In this document: positions 5,580 to 12,392 of the stretch, piece after piece
Layout: the number at the start of each line of letters is the position of its first letter
How positions within the stretch are numbered: the stretch's first letter is position 1
NCBI GenBank assembly: GCA_010672185.1
Contig: JAAHHL010000106.1
Span: forward strand, 1 to 12,392
DNA: 12,392 nucleotides
From: Caldora sp. SIO3E6
GTDB taxonomy: Bacteria; Cyanobacteriota; Cyanobacteriia; Cyanobacteriales; Coleofasciculaceae
Reading direction: 5' to 3'
Notes under the pieces: generated by a model
The model's database searches: none
What the model was told of the DNA's origin: nothing
Seen by the model: the letters and a program-made list of their open reading frames with translations, nothing else
Translations under genes and position numbers: made by a program

Positions 5580-6998
5580 TTAAGAAGATTGATAACGAGG
5601 AAAACTTGGTAACTCAATTGCTGCTAATGACTTGAGCTTTTTAGGACGACGTAGAGGATATAGTGTCGGTGAAGGCCAACTAGATTGGGGTAAGAGCACT
5701 TCTTCTAGGGTTGCTGATTCCTGATTGTCTTCTGACTCTTCCCTCGCAATTTGAGCCTCATTATCTACTCCCCAAATATCTTCTGCCGACGGAGACTCGT
5801 CAGTGTCCATTAGGAATAAATCTAACTTATCAGCTTCATCTAGGTTAGTTTCTGATTCTGAGCTGGCATCTCCTTCAGATTCAGCTACATTGGCAAGAGG
5901 TTCTGATAGACCAAATGCTTCCGCTAGGGAGTTCATTTGCTCGAGTATTTCCTTCTCCGCTTCCAATTCTTGGGCGACACTTTCCTCCACTCCAGCAAAT
6001 GTAGCATCAACTGAGTCAGCACTATCCCCAGGAGCAAATTCCTCAGGTTCTGTAGTTGGTATGATATCCGTTATTTGTTCTTTTAGGGCATCTATTTTTG
6101 CAGGCAAATCAAACTTAATTGGTTGCTGCCATAAGGGATCGACATGGGAGGGGTCTGTTGGGATTAAATCTTCGCTTGACCAAGGTTGAATTGGTTGAGT
6201 TTTGGGAATAGAATAGGGATCATTATTATTTTTTTTCAATTGAGGTTGTTGCCCACTAGCAGTTATGGGTGGGGTCATTTCGAGAGATTTTTCTAAAGCT
6301 GCTTTGAACTGTAAGGTTTGGCGTTGCTGTCGGTAAAGGCGTGATCTGAGTTCTCGACAGGTATTTGCTGCTTGTAACAACTGTTGAGACTGTTCATTGT
6401 AGCGTTGCTGGGTAAGAGCACATTCCCGCTCTAGTTGAGCTACCCTTTGTTGAGAAGATTCTAACTGCTCAGATAAGGTTTCAATTAAAATTTGCTGGCG
6501 TTGGGCAGCTTGATGAGAAGATTCGAGGGTATGAAAGAGACGGGTTAATTGCTCTTTGAGAGTATGGAGTTCCTCTGTTTGTTGAGTAAGTAAATTTTCG
6601 TGCTCGTAGTCTTGCTGTCGTTGTAATAGTAACTCTTCCTGTTTATCCCTTAGAGCCTGCTGTAGCTGGCTGACTTGCTCTCGTAAGCGACGGTTCCGTT
6701 GGCGCATGTTTTGAGCTATGGCAAACAAATCAGAGTCACTAGGTTGTTCTTGTGTTGCCTCTGGTAGTTCACTGCTAGCTAATGATGCACTTATTTCATA
6801 GTATGAATCATCTGAGTCGGTTAACTGCTGGTGGCTCGATTCTAAGACCATATCCTGAGACTCAGGCAAAGCAGAGATGTTGACTATTTGAGAGTTCTCT
6901 GGTACTTCTGTATCATCAGGTACAGTCACTTCACTGTCATCCATTGATGCAGTTCGTTCCAAGGGTATTTGGTTATTTGGGGTGTCAGCTTCACTCAT
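5580..6998 (-). CDS. Acidic coiled-coil protein of unknown function
   Basis: A 472-residue protein I cannot assign to a characterised family. Residues 1-90 are acidic, Ser-rich and probably disordered. Residues 91-245 form a long Gln/Glu/Leu/Arg coiled coil (QNMRQRNRRLREQVSQLQQA onward). Residues 250-430 are a Pro-, then Glu/Asp/Ser-rich linker. The tail turns basic and ordered-looking: SPTLYPLRRPKKLKSLAAIELPSFPR (about 443-468, quoted here as its motif). I recall a similar YPLR-KK-SLAAVELP ending in other cyanobacterial hypothetical proteins, so the tail may be the conserved, functional part. There is no signal peptide or membrane segment. The start ATG at 6998 follows GAAGAAGAG, a fair ribosome binding site. 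It lies 222 bp after csaB on the same strand, so a scaffolding or localisation role at the envelope is possible, but this is only context. Confidence 0.8.
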   Translation of the reverse strand: MSEADTPNNQIPLERTASMDDSEVTVPDDTEVPENSQIVNISALPESQDMVLESSHQQLTDSDDSYYEISASLASSELPEATQEQPSDSDLFAIAQNMRQRNRRLREQVSQLQQALRDKQEELLLQRQQDYEHENLLTQQTEELHTLKEQLTRLFHTLESSHQAAQRQQILIETLSEQLESSQQRVAQLERECALTQQRYNEQSQQLLQAANTCRELRSRLYRQQRQTLQFKAALEKSLEMTPPITASGQQPQLKKNNNDPYSIPKTQPIQPWSSEDLIPTDPSHVDPLWQQPIKFDLPAKIDALKEQITDIIPTTEPEEFAPGDSADSVDATFAGVEESVAQELEAEKEILEQMNSLAEAFGLSEPLANVAESEGDASSESETNLDEADKLDLFLMDTDESPSAEDIWGVDNEAQIAREESEDNQESATLEEVLLPQSSWPSPTLYPLRRPKKLKSLAAIELPSFPRYQSS

Positions 6999-7046
6999 GG
7001 CTCTTCTTCGAGAAGATCAGCAATTGACGACTAGTGCCGCTGCGCA

Positions 7047-7078
7047 GAATTAAGAATTAAGAATTAAGAATTAAGAAT
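7047..7078. repeat. Heptamer tandem repeat (GAATTAA)
   Basis: Four perfect GAATTAA units (7047-7074) and a partial GAAT lie in the 222-bp gap between csaB and the coiled-coil gene. The rest of the gap shows no clear promoter or terminator. Confidence 0.85.
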
Positions 7079-7220
7079 GCTTATAGAGTAAGAATTCTAT
7101 CGATCTCAAACTGGTTACTTATTTCCACGCCCGCTGCACTGGGGCAAATAGAATGCAAGGGCATTAGGGATGGAGAAAGGGGTGCTCACGCTTTTGCTCT
7201 GGGCAAGATGTACATGGAGT

Positions 7221-8267
7221 CTAACTTAACATCTCTGTTAACAAATCGCGATGCATTAATGCCCTGTCTACCAAGGAGTGAATTTGGTCACCATTGAGTG
7301 GATCACCATTAACGTAGTATTCCAGCCAAGTCCTGCTGATGAAATTTGGGTCATCTGGCAACTGCTGCAAATCCCATCCCGGTAAATTTAGTTCTGCCAT
7401 TAGATAGTTGACTTTAGGGTCATAGCTGAGAGCAAAACATCGACATTCTGCTGCTGCTCCCATAATTAAACTGTGGTAGCGCATACCAATAACCATTTCC
7501 ACTCCTCTGAATAGTCCTTTTAATTCTCTGGGGTCTTCTAAGCAGAAAATCTGATGTTCACCCTTGAGCTGGGAAGCAATTGACTCAGCTATACTCAGAT
7601 CTTGAGATGCTTGGAAAGGCACCAGCAGGATGCAGGTTTGAGTCGCTTCTTGAAAACTAACTAGAGCGCGAGTGAGTTTATTAAGACGTTGGGATGTTAG
7701 CTCAGGGTGCGATCGCCAGCTTACAGCTACTCTTGGTGCTGGTAAATCCCACAATCGGTCCACTGGGGATGATGCTAATGCCCACACTGGATCAGGTGCT
7801 TGAAGACAGGGAATTTGCCAATTGGCTAACAGGTGAGCAGAACCATTATCCCTTACACTCACCGCTTGACAACCGGAAAAGGAGCGCTGGGCTGCCCAAC
7901 GAGTCAGCTGACGTTTCAGAGGACCGATGCCCTGAGCCCAGGCAATGGTTTTTAACCCTAACTGCTGCGCCAATCCCATCAAACCAGCGTAGTAGAGGTG
8001 ACTTCTCGCACTAGTGGCATCCTGGATAAGACTACCACCACCCCAAATGAAGGCATCTGATTGGCGCATTGCCCTGAGTACTTGGAATGTAGAAAGGCGA
8101 TCGCAACTTTCAACGCCGTACTGCTGGTGAGTTAAACTGGGGTTGCCAGAGAGTACTACAGGGGTTACCGATGCCGGTAGCATTTGTAATAAAGAGGCGA
8201 GCAATGCCTCATCGCCACCATTGCCCTTCCCGTAATATCCACATAAAACTGCTCGTGTCTTTCCCAT
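7221..8267 (-). CDS. csaB: CsaB polysaccharide pyruvyl transferase
   Basis: A 348-residue member of the polysaccharide pyruvyl transferase family, full length for CsaB. It has the glycine-rich N-terminus GYYGKGNGGDEALL (10-23), WGGGSLIQD (75-83), AQGIGPL, and the C-terminal GMRYHSLIMGA block with R263, Y264 and H265, the conserved Arg/His region that handles phosphoenolpyruvate. CsaB transfers pyruvate as a ketal onto a wall-linked polysaccharide; in Gram-positives this anchors SLH-domain S-layer proteins, and in cyanobacteria it is thought to link SLH-bearing outer-membrane porins to the cell wall. It acts in the cytoplasm on lipid-linked precursors. It is the first of three leftward genes and is divergent from the DUF2499 gene with 100 bp between. 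Start at 8267 gives the family N-terminus (MGKTRAVLCGYYG). No SLH protein lies in the window. Confidence 0.93.
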   Translation of the reverse strand: MGKTRAVLCGYYGKGNGGDEALLASLLQMLPASVTPVVLSGNPSLTHQQYGVESCDRLSTFQVLRAMRQSDAFIWGGGSLIQDATSARSHLYYAGLMGLAQQLGLKTIAWAQGIGPLKRQLTRWAAQRSFSGCQAVSVRDNGSAHLLANWQIPCLQAPDPVWALASSPVDRLWDLPAPRVAVSWRSHPELTSQRLNKLTRALVSFQEATQTCILLVPFQASQDLSIAESIASQLKGEHQIFCLEDPRELKGLFRGVEMVIGMRYHSLIMGAAAECRCFALSYDPKVNYLMAELNLPGWDLQQLPDDPNFISRTWLEYYVNGDPLNGDQIHSLVDRALMHRDLLTEMLS

Positions 8268-8367
8268 CCCAAAACTCTAGCAGTTTTTGCTCAAAAATAA
8301 GCTAAGCTGTTTTATAAAGTAAATCTTAAGACAGCTACAGTAGTCTCTCATACGTTAATCCTTAGCC

Positions 8368-8706
8368 ATGCATGCTCTCTCCCTTCCCACTTGGATTATT
8401 CATATCTCCAGCGTCCTCGAGTGGGTTGCTGCTATTTGGCTGATCTGGACTTACGGTGAAGTTACTGGTAATCGCTATTGGTGGGCTTTGTCCCTAGCCA
8501 TGTTACCGGCTTTAGTCAGCGCGATGTGTGCTATCACCTGGCACTTCTTTGATAACTTAGAGTCCCTGAAATGGCTAGTTACGCTTCAAGCTTCAATGAC
8601 AGTCCTGGGTAATGTTACTCTTTGCGCAGCTGCTTGGTGGATTTGGTATTCTACACTACAGAATAATACCAATGTGACCCAAAACAATCTCAAATCAGAG
8701 AGGTAA
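8368..8706 (+). CDS. DUF2499 (Ycf49-like) membrane protein
   Basis: A 112-residue protein with three predicted membrane helices (about 6-27, 34-56, 69-93) and a short polar Asn-rich tail. The opening LPTWIIHISSVLEWVAAIWLIW and the WHFFDN motif between helices 2 and 3 identify the DUF2499 family, which includes the Ycf49-like proteins of cyanobacteria and algal plastids. Its biochemical function is unknown; distribution in oxygenic phototrophs suggests a thylakoid or plastid-related membrane role. The gene diverges from csaB. The 100-bp spacer contains TATAAA-like A/T-rich sequence around 8313 but no convincing spaced promoter. The ATG at 8368 lacks a strong Shine-Dalgarno. A DUF3593 gene, which I recall as its frequent neighbour, is here separated from it by the MscS gene. 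Confidence 0.88.
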   Translation: MHALSLPTWIIHISSVLEWVAAIWLIWTYGEVTGNRYWWALSLAMLPALVSAMCAITWHFFDNLESLKWLVTLQASMTVLGNVTLCAAAWWIWYSTLQNNTNVTQNNLKSER

Positions 8707-8799
8707 AAATGTTTTATAGCGTTTCTCATTGGGATGAAGTACAAAATTTATGGTTTTTCGGAATAAAGAATAGGCTAGTCCAAATTAGCTGTACCTCTC

Positions 8800-8854
8800 C
8801 AGAAACTAAAAATGACAACGAGATGTCTCAATCTCTTGATATGATTAGTTTCTG
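8800..8854 (+). repeat. Nested stem-loop in the DUF2499-MscS spacer
   Basis: CAGAAACTAA (8800-8809) pairs perfectly with TTAGTTTCTG (8845-8854). Inside the 35-nt loop, GAGAT (8820-8824) pairs with ATCTC (8831-8835). It could be a leader element of the MscS gene, a terminator for DUF2499 (no T-run) or chance. The 314-bp spacer (8707-9020) otherwise holds a heptamer repeat, a possible -10 and a ribosome binding site, and no gene. Confidence 0.35.
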
Positions 8855-8920
8855 ACTTATTTTCCGGGGATTCATCAACTTTGAATTTTGTTTGCGTAGC
8901 ATGGTGAGCAAAGCGAGGCA

Positions 8921-8945
8921 AATTTTAAATTTTGAATTTTGAATT
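8921..8945. repeat. Heptamer tandem repeat (AATTTTG)
   Basis: AATTTTA, AATTTTG, AATTTTG and a partial AATTC run head to tail; a further AATTTTG stands at 8884. It is a short STRR in the DUF2499-MscS spacer. Confidence 0.65.
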
Positions 8946-8974
8946 CGCCCTCAGGCACTCAGAGATAGGAAAAC

Positions 8975-8983
8975 TGCTATATA
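8975..8983 (+). promoter_or_regulatory. Possible extended -10 for the MscS gene
   Basis: TGC-TATATA matches an extended -10 (TGn plus four of six hexamer positions), 38 bp before the MscS start. No clear -35 is visible. The region is A/T-rich, so a chance match is possible. Confidence 0.28.
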
Positions 8984-9020
8984 TCATTTTTTAACAGGAG
9001 TTATTGAAGAGTTTGGTTAA

Positions 9021-10577
9021 GTGAATATCTTAATTATTGTAGCTGAGGTCGTCCTCCTGATGGTTCTTTGCCTACTGCTTAACTGGTTAGTAGGAAAGCT
9101 TTTCCAACAGCTGATGAAGGTGGCTTGGTTCAAAAAGAACGAAAGGAGTGCTATCACCCTGCGTCGGAACATCAGGGGAGTGGTGATTCTTTTAGGTGTG
9201 GTACTTAGTCTGGCTGTCATAGGTGTTAATGGTGTACTAATTTACCAAGGTAAAAACCTGCAAGAATACACTATTAATTTAATTCGTAATATTCCGTTAG
9301 AATTTTGGACAGCTCTAGGTATTGGTAGTATCCAGACGATAGGTACTATAATATTAGTATCGATTATTTTACGCTTTCTCCCCCATTGGCTAGACCTAGG
9401 TTGCGATCGCGTCAAAAAATTTGAACAACTTAACGCCAACGAGGAAAGCATTGATTCCTTCTTTGGCTTTCTCAAAAACATTATCACCAAAGTCCTCTGG
9501 TTATCGTCTGCGGTTTGGTGTACTCAGTTTCTGCAATTCCCAGCAGTCGTTCCTAAATATCTATTCATTTTCCTGAAGGTTTATGCCATTATTGCCATTG
9601 GGTTGCTCATTTTTAAAGCCACTACTGCAATTATTGACAGTCTGGATGCCTTAAGTAAGAAATATTCTAGTCCTGAAAATATACTGCGGTTCTATGATCA
9701 TCTCAGGCATCTTGTTCCCTTCCTGAAGCGATGCTTGGAATATATCATCTATGTTTGCATGGCAACCTTGGTCATTCAGCAGGTGGAATTGATTGCTAAC
9801 TTAGCTACCTACGGTTCCCAAGTAGTCAAGATTATTGGCATTATTTTTATGAGTAGTGTCTTTATTGAGGTGACTAAGTTAGTAGTTGAGGAAACATTAC
9901 TTAATCATAAAAATCTTACTGACACCCAAAGACAGAGACGGCTGACGATAATTCCTATATTTGAGAGTTGCCTCAAATATGGTATCTACTTTGGTGCTGG
10001 TATTGCCATCCTCAAAACTATTCAGATCGACCCTGGTCCTATCTTAGCAGCAGCAGGCATTGCTGGTTTAGCTCTCAGTTTAGGAGCACAAAACCTCATC
10101 AATGATATAGTTTGTGGATTTTTTATACTTTTTGAAAATTACTACTTGGTGGGTGACTATATCCAGATAGAGGAGGCAGAAGGTACTGTGGAGGCTATTG
10201 AACTGAGAACTACCCGCATCCGACATCCTGATGGTCAATTGGAGATTATCCGGAATGGGGATATTGCCTCAATTACTAATTACTCTAAACAGTATACTTA
10301 TGCCAACGTCGAAGTTGGCGTTGCTTATGACTCTAACTTAGACCATGTATATCGGGTAATCGAAGAAGTTGGCATCAAATTAAAAGAAGATGAGCCGACG
10401 GTACTTGAACCAACACAAGTGGATGGACTCGAAGAATTCGGCGAGTATCGGTTGCTAATTCGTACAATCACGAAGGTAAAACCAGGAGGACATACCCGCA
10501 TCCGGCGAATTTTTCGTAAAAAGCTTAAAGAAGCTTTTGATCACGAAGGAATTGAAATTCCCTTGTGGGAAGGTTAA
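9021..10577 (+). CDS. MscS-family mechanosensitive ion channel, large form
   Basis: A 518-residue membrane protein. The pore helix is unmistakable: LAAAGIAGLALSLGAQNLINDI (about 342-363, given as its motif), with the Ala/Gly packing of MscS TM3 and the conserved GAQN. FILFENYYLVGDYIQI follows into the beta domain, which holds EGTVEAIELRTTRIRHPDG, then the alpha/beta domain with TRIRRIFRKKLKEAFDHEGIEIP at the end. Seven or eight more hydrophobic segments precede the pore (about 2-25, 52-75, 95-118, 150-168, 178-203, 235-252, 263-285, 315-332), so it is much larger than E. coli MscS (286). It opens under membrane tension to release solutes. The start is a GTG at 9021, with GAAGAG at 9007-9012; AGGAG at 8996 is too distant. 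It lies between the DUF2499 and DUF3593 genes on the same strand. Confidence 0.93.
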   Translation: MNILIIVAEVVLLMVLCLLLNWLVGKLFQQLMKVAWFKKNERSAITLRRNIRGVVILLGVVLSLAVIGVNGVLIYQGKNLQEYTINLIRNIPLEFWTALGIGSIQTIGTIILVSIILRFLPHWLDLGCDRVKKFEQLNANEESIDSFFGFLKNIITKVLWLSSAVWCTQFLQFPAVVPKYLFIFLKVYAIIAIGLLIFKATTAIIDSLDALSKKYSSPENILRFYDHLRHLVPFLKRCLEYIIYVCMATLVIQQVELIANLATYGSQVVKIIGIIFMSSVFIEVTKLVVEETLLNHKNLTDTQRQRRLTIIPIFESCLKYGIYFGAGIAILKTIQIDPGPILAAAGIAGLALSLGAQNLINDIVCGFFILFENYYLVGDYIQIEEAEGTVEAIELRTTRIRHPDGQLEIIRNGDIASITNYSKQYTYANVEVGVAYDSNLDHVYRVIEEVGIKLKEDEPTVLEPTQVDGLEEFGEYRLLIRTITKVKPGGHTRIRRIFRKKLKEAFDHEGIEIPLWEG

Positions 10578-10585
10578 AAGGCTTT

Positions 10586-10622
10586 AGCTATCAGCTATCA
10601 GTTATCAGCTGTCAGCTTTTTT
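10586..10622. repeat. Heptamer tandem repeat (AGCTATC) ending in a T-run
   Basis: Units AGCTATC, AGCTATC, AGTTATC and AGCTGTC plus a partial AGC occupy 10586-10616, followed by six T (10617-10622). The units are self-complementary enough (CAGCT at 10592 with AGCTG at 10606) to fold, so repeat plus T-run may serve as a terminator for the MscS gene. Confidence 0.6.
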
Positions 10623-10680
10623 GCTAAGGGCTTACAAGGCATCCCGATTCAAAAAATTACCACCATGTATAAAAGTCGCC

Positions 10681-10715
10681 AATTCCCAATTCCCAATTCC
10701 CAATTCCCAATTCCC
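10681..10715. repeat. Heptamer tandem repeat (AATTCCC) before the DUF3593 gene
   Basis: Five perfect AATTCCC units end ten bases before the ATG at 10726, with CCTATTTAAAAG-type sequence between. The array therefore forms most of the immediate leader of the DUF3593 gene. Confidence 0.88.
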
Positions 10716-10725
10716 TATTTAAAAG

Positions 10726-11022
10726 ATGATTGACAAAGATACCTTATTTGCCCTTTCCCTATTTCCTTACCTAGGATTTTTGTGGTTTATCACCCGTTCA
10801 GGACAAGCGCCGCGTTTGGCTCTCATCGGGTACTATGTTCTGTTAGTTTTTGTTGGAGTTACTATTCCAGCAGGGATTTACTCCCAGGTAGTGTATGGTG
10901 AATCTTTAGCTAATGTAGACTGGCTACATGGCAGTGCTGAATTATTTTTGACTCTTTCCAATATTTTGGTAGTGTTGGGTTTTCGGCAAGCCATTATCCA
11001 ACACAAACGCTCATCTTCTTAG
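10726..11022 (+). CDS. DUF3593 membrane protein
   Basis: A 98-residue protein with three predicted membrane helices (about 6-23, 30-52, 66-88). FPYLGFLWFITRSGQAPRLALIGYYVLLVFV and the following ATIPAGIY-like turn (here VTIPAGIYSQVVYG), then DWLHGSAELFLTLSNILVVLGFRQAI, fit the DUF3593 family found in cyanobacteria and plastid-bearing eukaryotes. The function is unknown. The ATG at 10726 has only a weak ribosome binding site (TAAAAG), and the tandem AATTCCC array lies just upstream. In other cyanobacteria, as I recall, this gene often follows a DUF2499 gene directly, which suggests a joint membrane role; here the MscS gene separates them. It is on the same strand as both, so cotranscription is possible but repeats and a T-run intervene. 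Confidence 0.85.
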   Translation: MIDKDTLFALSLFPYLGFLWFITRSGQAPRLALIGYYVLLVFVGVTIPAGIYSQVVYGESLANVDWLHGSAELFLTLSNILVVLGFRQAIIQHKRSSS

Positions 11023-11072
11023 AGTTCGTTGGTCAAAATAATCCAGCAAAAGGACTAGTGCAAGAAGGCAGA

Positions 11073-12251
11073 ATGACTGTTTGTTATTACGAAATGGTAA
11101 AATCCTGTGTAGAACATGGTGATTTAAAGATTATTTGCATTATTTCTCCAGCTAGAGTAGGTTCAACATTTTTTATGAATGTCCTGGCTCAATCACCTTC
11201 AGTGCATGGTTTTATTAATCAACCTTTTCATTTGACTTATTCTTACCCATACGTGTTTCCCGGTAATCGTGAGGAAATTGCCTATCAGCGAATATGGGAA
11301 ACTTACCAACAAGTGAGAAAACTACACTATCCAAAAACCATTACACTTGTGCTCAAATGTATGGCACGTAATTTAGGCATTGGACAACAAATCAGGCGAT
11401 TTATTCAATTAATAGAAAAGAGCATCATATTAATTCGGAATCCTTTATTGAGTATTGATTCCTTATTAAAGATGCAAGTGATTTCCATTGAGGATATGCC
11501 TGAAGCGAGTCAACATAATTTCGATAATTATGCTCTTCAACAAGGTGTTATGGATCAAACAGGACATGGACATCATTGGCGAGTTTTACGAGATCTAGTA
11601 TTGGAAACAAAAAATTATCGATTAATTACAGATTTGCTGATTGAAACTTTAGCTTTCATAGAGTTAAATCAATATGAAATAGATATGCTTAATGATTATC
11701 AATATCGTTTCAATGATGACGATGGTAGTTTTAACCATGTCTTTGCCTTGAATTGGACTGGGTGGGATAACATGGCAGCTATTTATGAACGGTATATGTC
11801 TAGCTCTATGAACTATCTTGTAGTTGATTCAACTATTTTAAGAGCCATACCGGAAAAGGTTTCTCGTGAAGTTAGCCATGCTCTTAACATAAGGTATTCC
11901 CCACAGATGCTCAATAATTGGAAAGTAGTTAAAGAAAAAATAATGGATAATACAATTCTAAAGACTTCCTGGATGAAAAGTTGTTACAATACAGTCACAA
12001 ACAGTTCAGGGGTTAAGCTTCCAAAAGAAGCCCCCATCCCAATCAACCTCTTTCCATATATTTATCAACAGCACATTTTAAATACAGCTTACCCAAGTTA
12101 CTTTGCTTTATTGAAAACTCATCATACTATTCGTCCACGGAGTCATGAGGAAATGCAAGTATTACTGAATACAACTGTTACTGAAGATGGAAAATTATTG
12201 AAACAGGTTGATCCCATTTTTGCCCAGATATTGTTGTTATTGTCGGTCTAG
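11073..12251 (+). CDS. Sulfotransferase-like protein
   Basis: A 392-residue protein with the two cofactor signatures of PAPS-dependent sulfotransferases. The 5'-phosphosulfate loop is SPARVGSTFFMN (25-36), and the 3'-phosphate motif is IILIRNPLLSIDSLLKM (R122, S127, S130). Such enzymes move a sulfuryl group from PAPS to an alcohol or amine; the acceptor cannot be told. It has no signal peptide or membrane helix. The C-terminal half is divergent and I recognise no further domain. The frame opens at a GTG (11058); I prefer the ATG at 11073, preceded by GAAGG, but both have similar spacing, and the ATG at 11094 is a third option. The gene is visibly more A/T-rich at third positions than its neighbours, which suggests horizontal transfer. 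Related P-loop proteins without sulfotransferase activity exist, so the activity is inferred. Confidence 0.78.
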   Translation: MTVCYYEMVKSCVEHGDLKIICIISPARVGSTFFMNVLAQSPSVHGFINQPFHLTYSYPYVFPGNREEIAYQRIWETYQQVRKLHYPKTITLVLKCMARNLGIGQQIRRFIQLIEKSIILIRNPLLSIDSLLKMQVISIEDMPEASQHNFDNYALQQGVMDQTGHGHHWRVLRDLVLETKNYRLITDLLIETLAFIELNQYEIDMLNDYQYRFNDDDGSFNHVFALNWTGWDNMAAIYERYMSSSMNYLVVDSTILRAIPEKVSREVSHALNIRYSPQMLNNWKVVKEKIMDNTILKTSWMKSCYNTVTNSSGVKLPKEAPIPINLFPYIYQQHILNTAYPSYFALLKTHHTIRPRSHEEMQVLLNTTVTEDGKLLKQVDPIFAQILLLLSV

Positions 12252-12328
12252 ATACTATCCCGTAGCTGAAGATTTATTGACAAAAGAGCATAGGCTGTTG
12301 TGTATTTAAACTGTATACATATTGACTG

Positions 12329-12392
12329 ATGAAGACAAACCACAAAAAAAATAAGGTAGCCTCATTTGCGGAAGTTTGGGAATGTCCAAGAA
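12329..12392 (+). CDS. Possible start of a gene running off the window
   Basis: From the ATG at 12329 the frame is open to the window end (21 codons, MKTNHKKNKVASFAEVWECP...). It starts 77 bp after the sulfotransferase-like gene on the same strand. There is no clear Shine-Dalgarno, but TATACAT (12314-12320) could be part of a promoter. The fragment is too short to identify; a chance open frame of this length is common. Confidence 0.35.
   Translation, partial: MKTNHKKNKVASFAEVWECPR

Noticed and set aside
5803..6189. Rightward 128-codon open frame inside the coiled-coil gene.
   Set aside because: It is antisense to a Ser/Glu-rich coding region, gives a low-complexity Ser-rich peptide and has no start signals; a shadow frame.
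8707..8750. AGCGTTTCTCATTGGGATGA resembling the edge of a cyanobacterial insertion sequence.
   Set aside because: The resemblance is only from memory, there is no matching inverted copy in the window, and no transposase fragment.

Overview
The window looks like a chromosomal segment of a cyanobacterium, probably filamentous. Six copies of the HIP1 palindrome GCGATCGC are present (2025, 3248, 4616, 7709, 8097, 9403). There are cyanobacterial gene families (Vipp1/IM30, CsaB, DUF2499/Ycf49-like, DUF3593), and most spacers carry short tandem repeats of 7 bp (one of 8 bp), the STRR type known from cyanobacteria. No rRNA, tRNA or CRISPR array was found.

Layout. 1-496: 3' part of a SPOR-domain protein gene, apparently frameshifted, reading right. 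751-1521: vipp1. 1572-1709: remnant of an IS200/IS605-type right end plus two hairpins, then an extended -10 promoter, then a thioredoxin (1877-2200) that lacks the usual buried Asp. 2390-3589: a PLP aminotransferase whose start codon abuts a heptamer repeat. 3707-4420: a degraded island with an intact candidate antitoxin ORF, a VapC/PIN toxin gene broken by a 185-bp MITE-like element with 28-bp inverted ends, and a second 118-bp MITE-like element. 4470-8267 (all leftward): csaB, an acidic coiled-coil protein of unknown function and a Tas-type aldo/keto reductase. 8368-11022 (rightward): a DUF2499 membrane protein, a large MscS-type channel and a DUF3593 membrane protein. 11073-12251: an A/T-rich sulfotransferase-like gene, followed by the possible start of another gene that runs off the end.

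Function. Several genes concern the cell envelope: SPOR binds denuded peptidoglycan, Vipp1 maintains membranes, CsaB pyruvylates a wall polysaccharide that anchors SLH-domain proteins, and MscS relieves osmotic pressure. This is a loose theme; the genes lie in several transcription units and need not act together. I see no clear new defence or biosynthetic system. The most informative structures are the toxin-antitoxin wreck with its two small elements, the tandem repeats that occupy translation-initiation regions, and the unidentified coiled-coil gene beside csaB.
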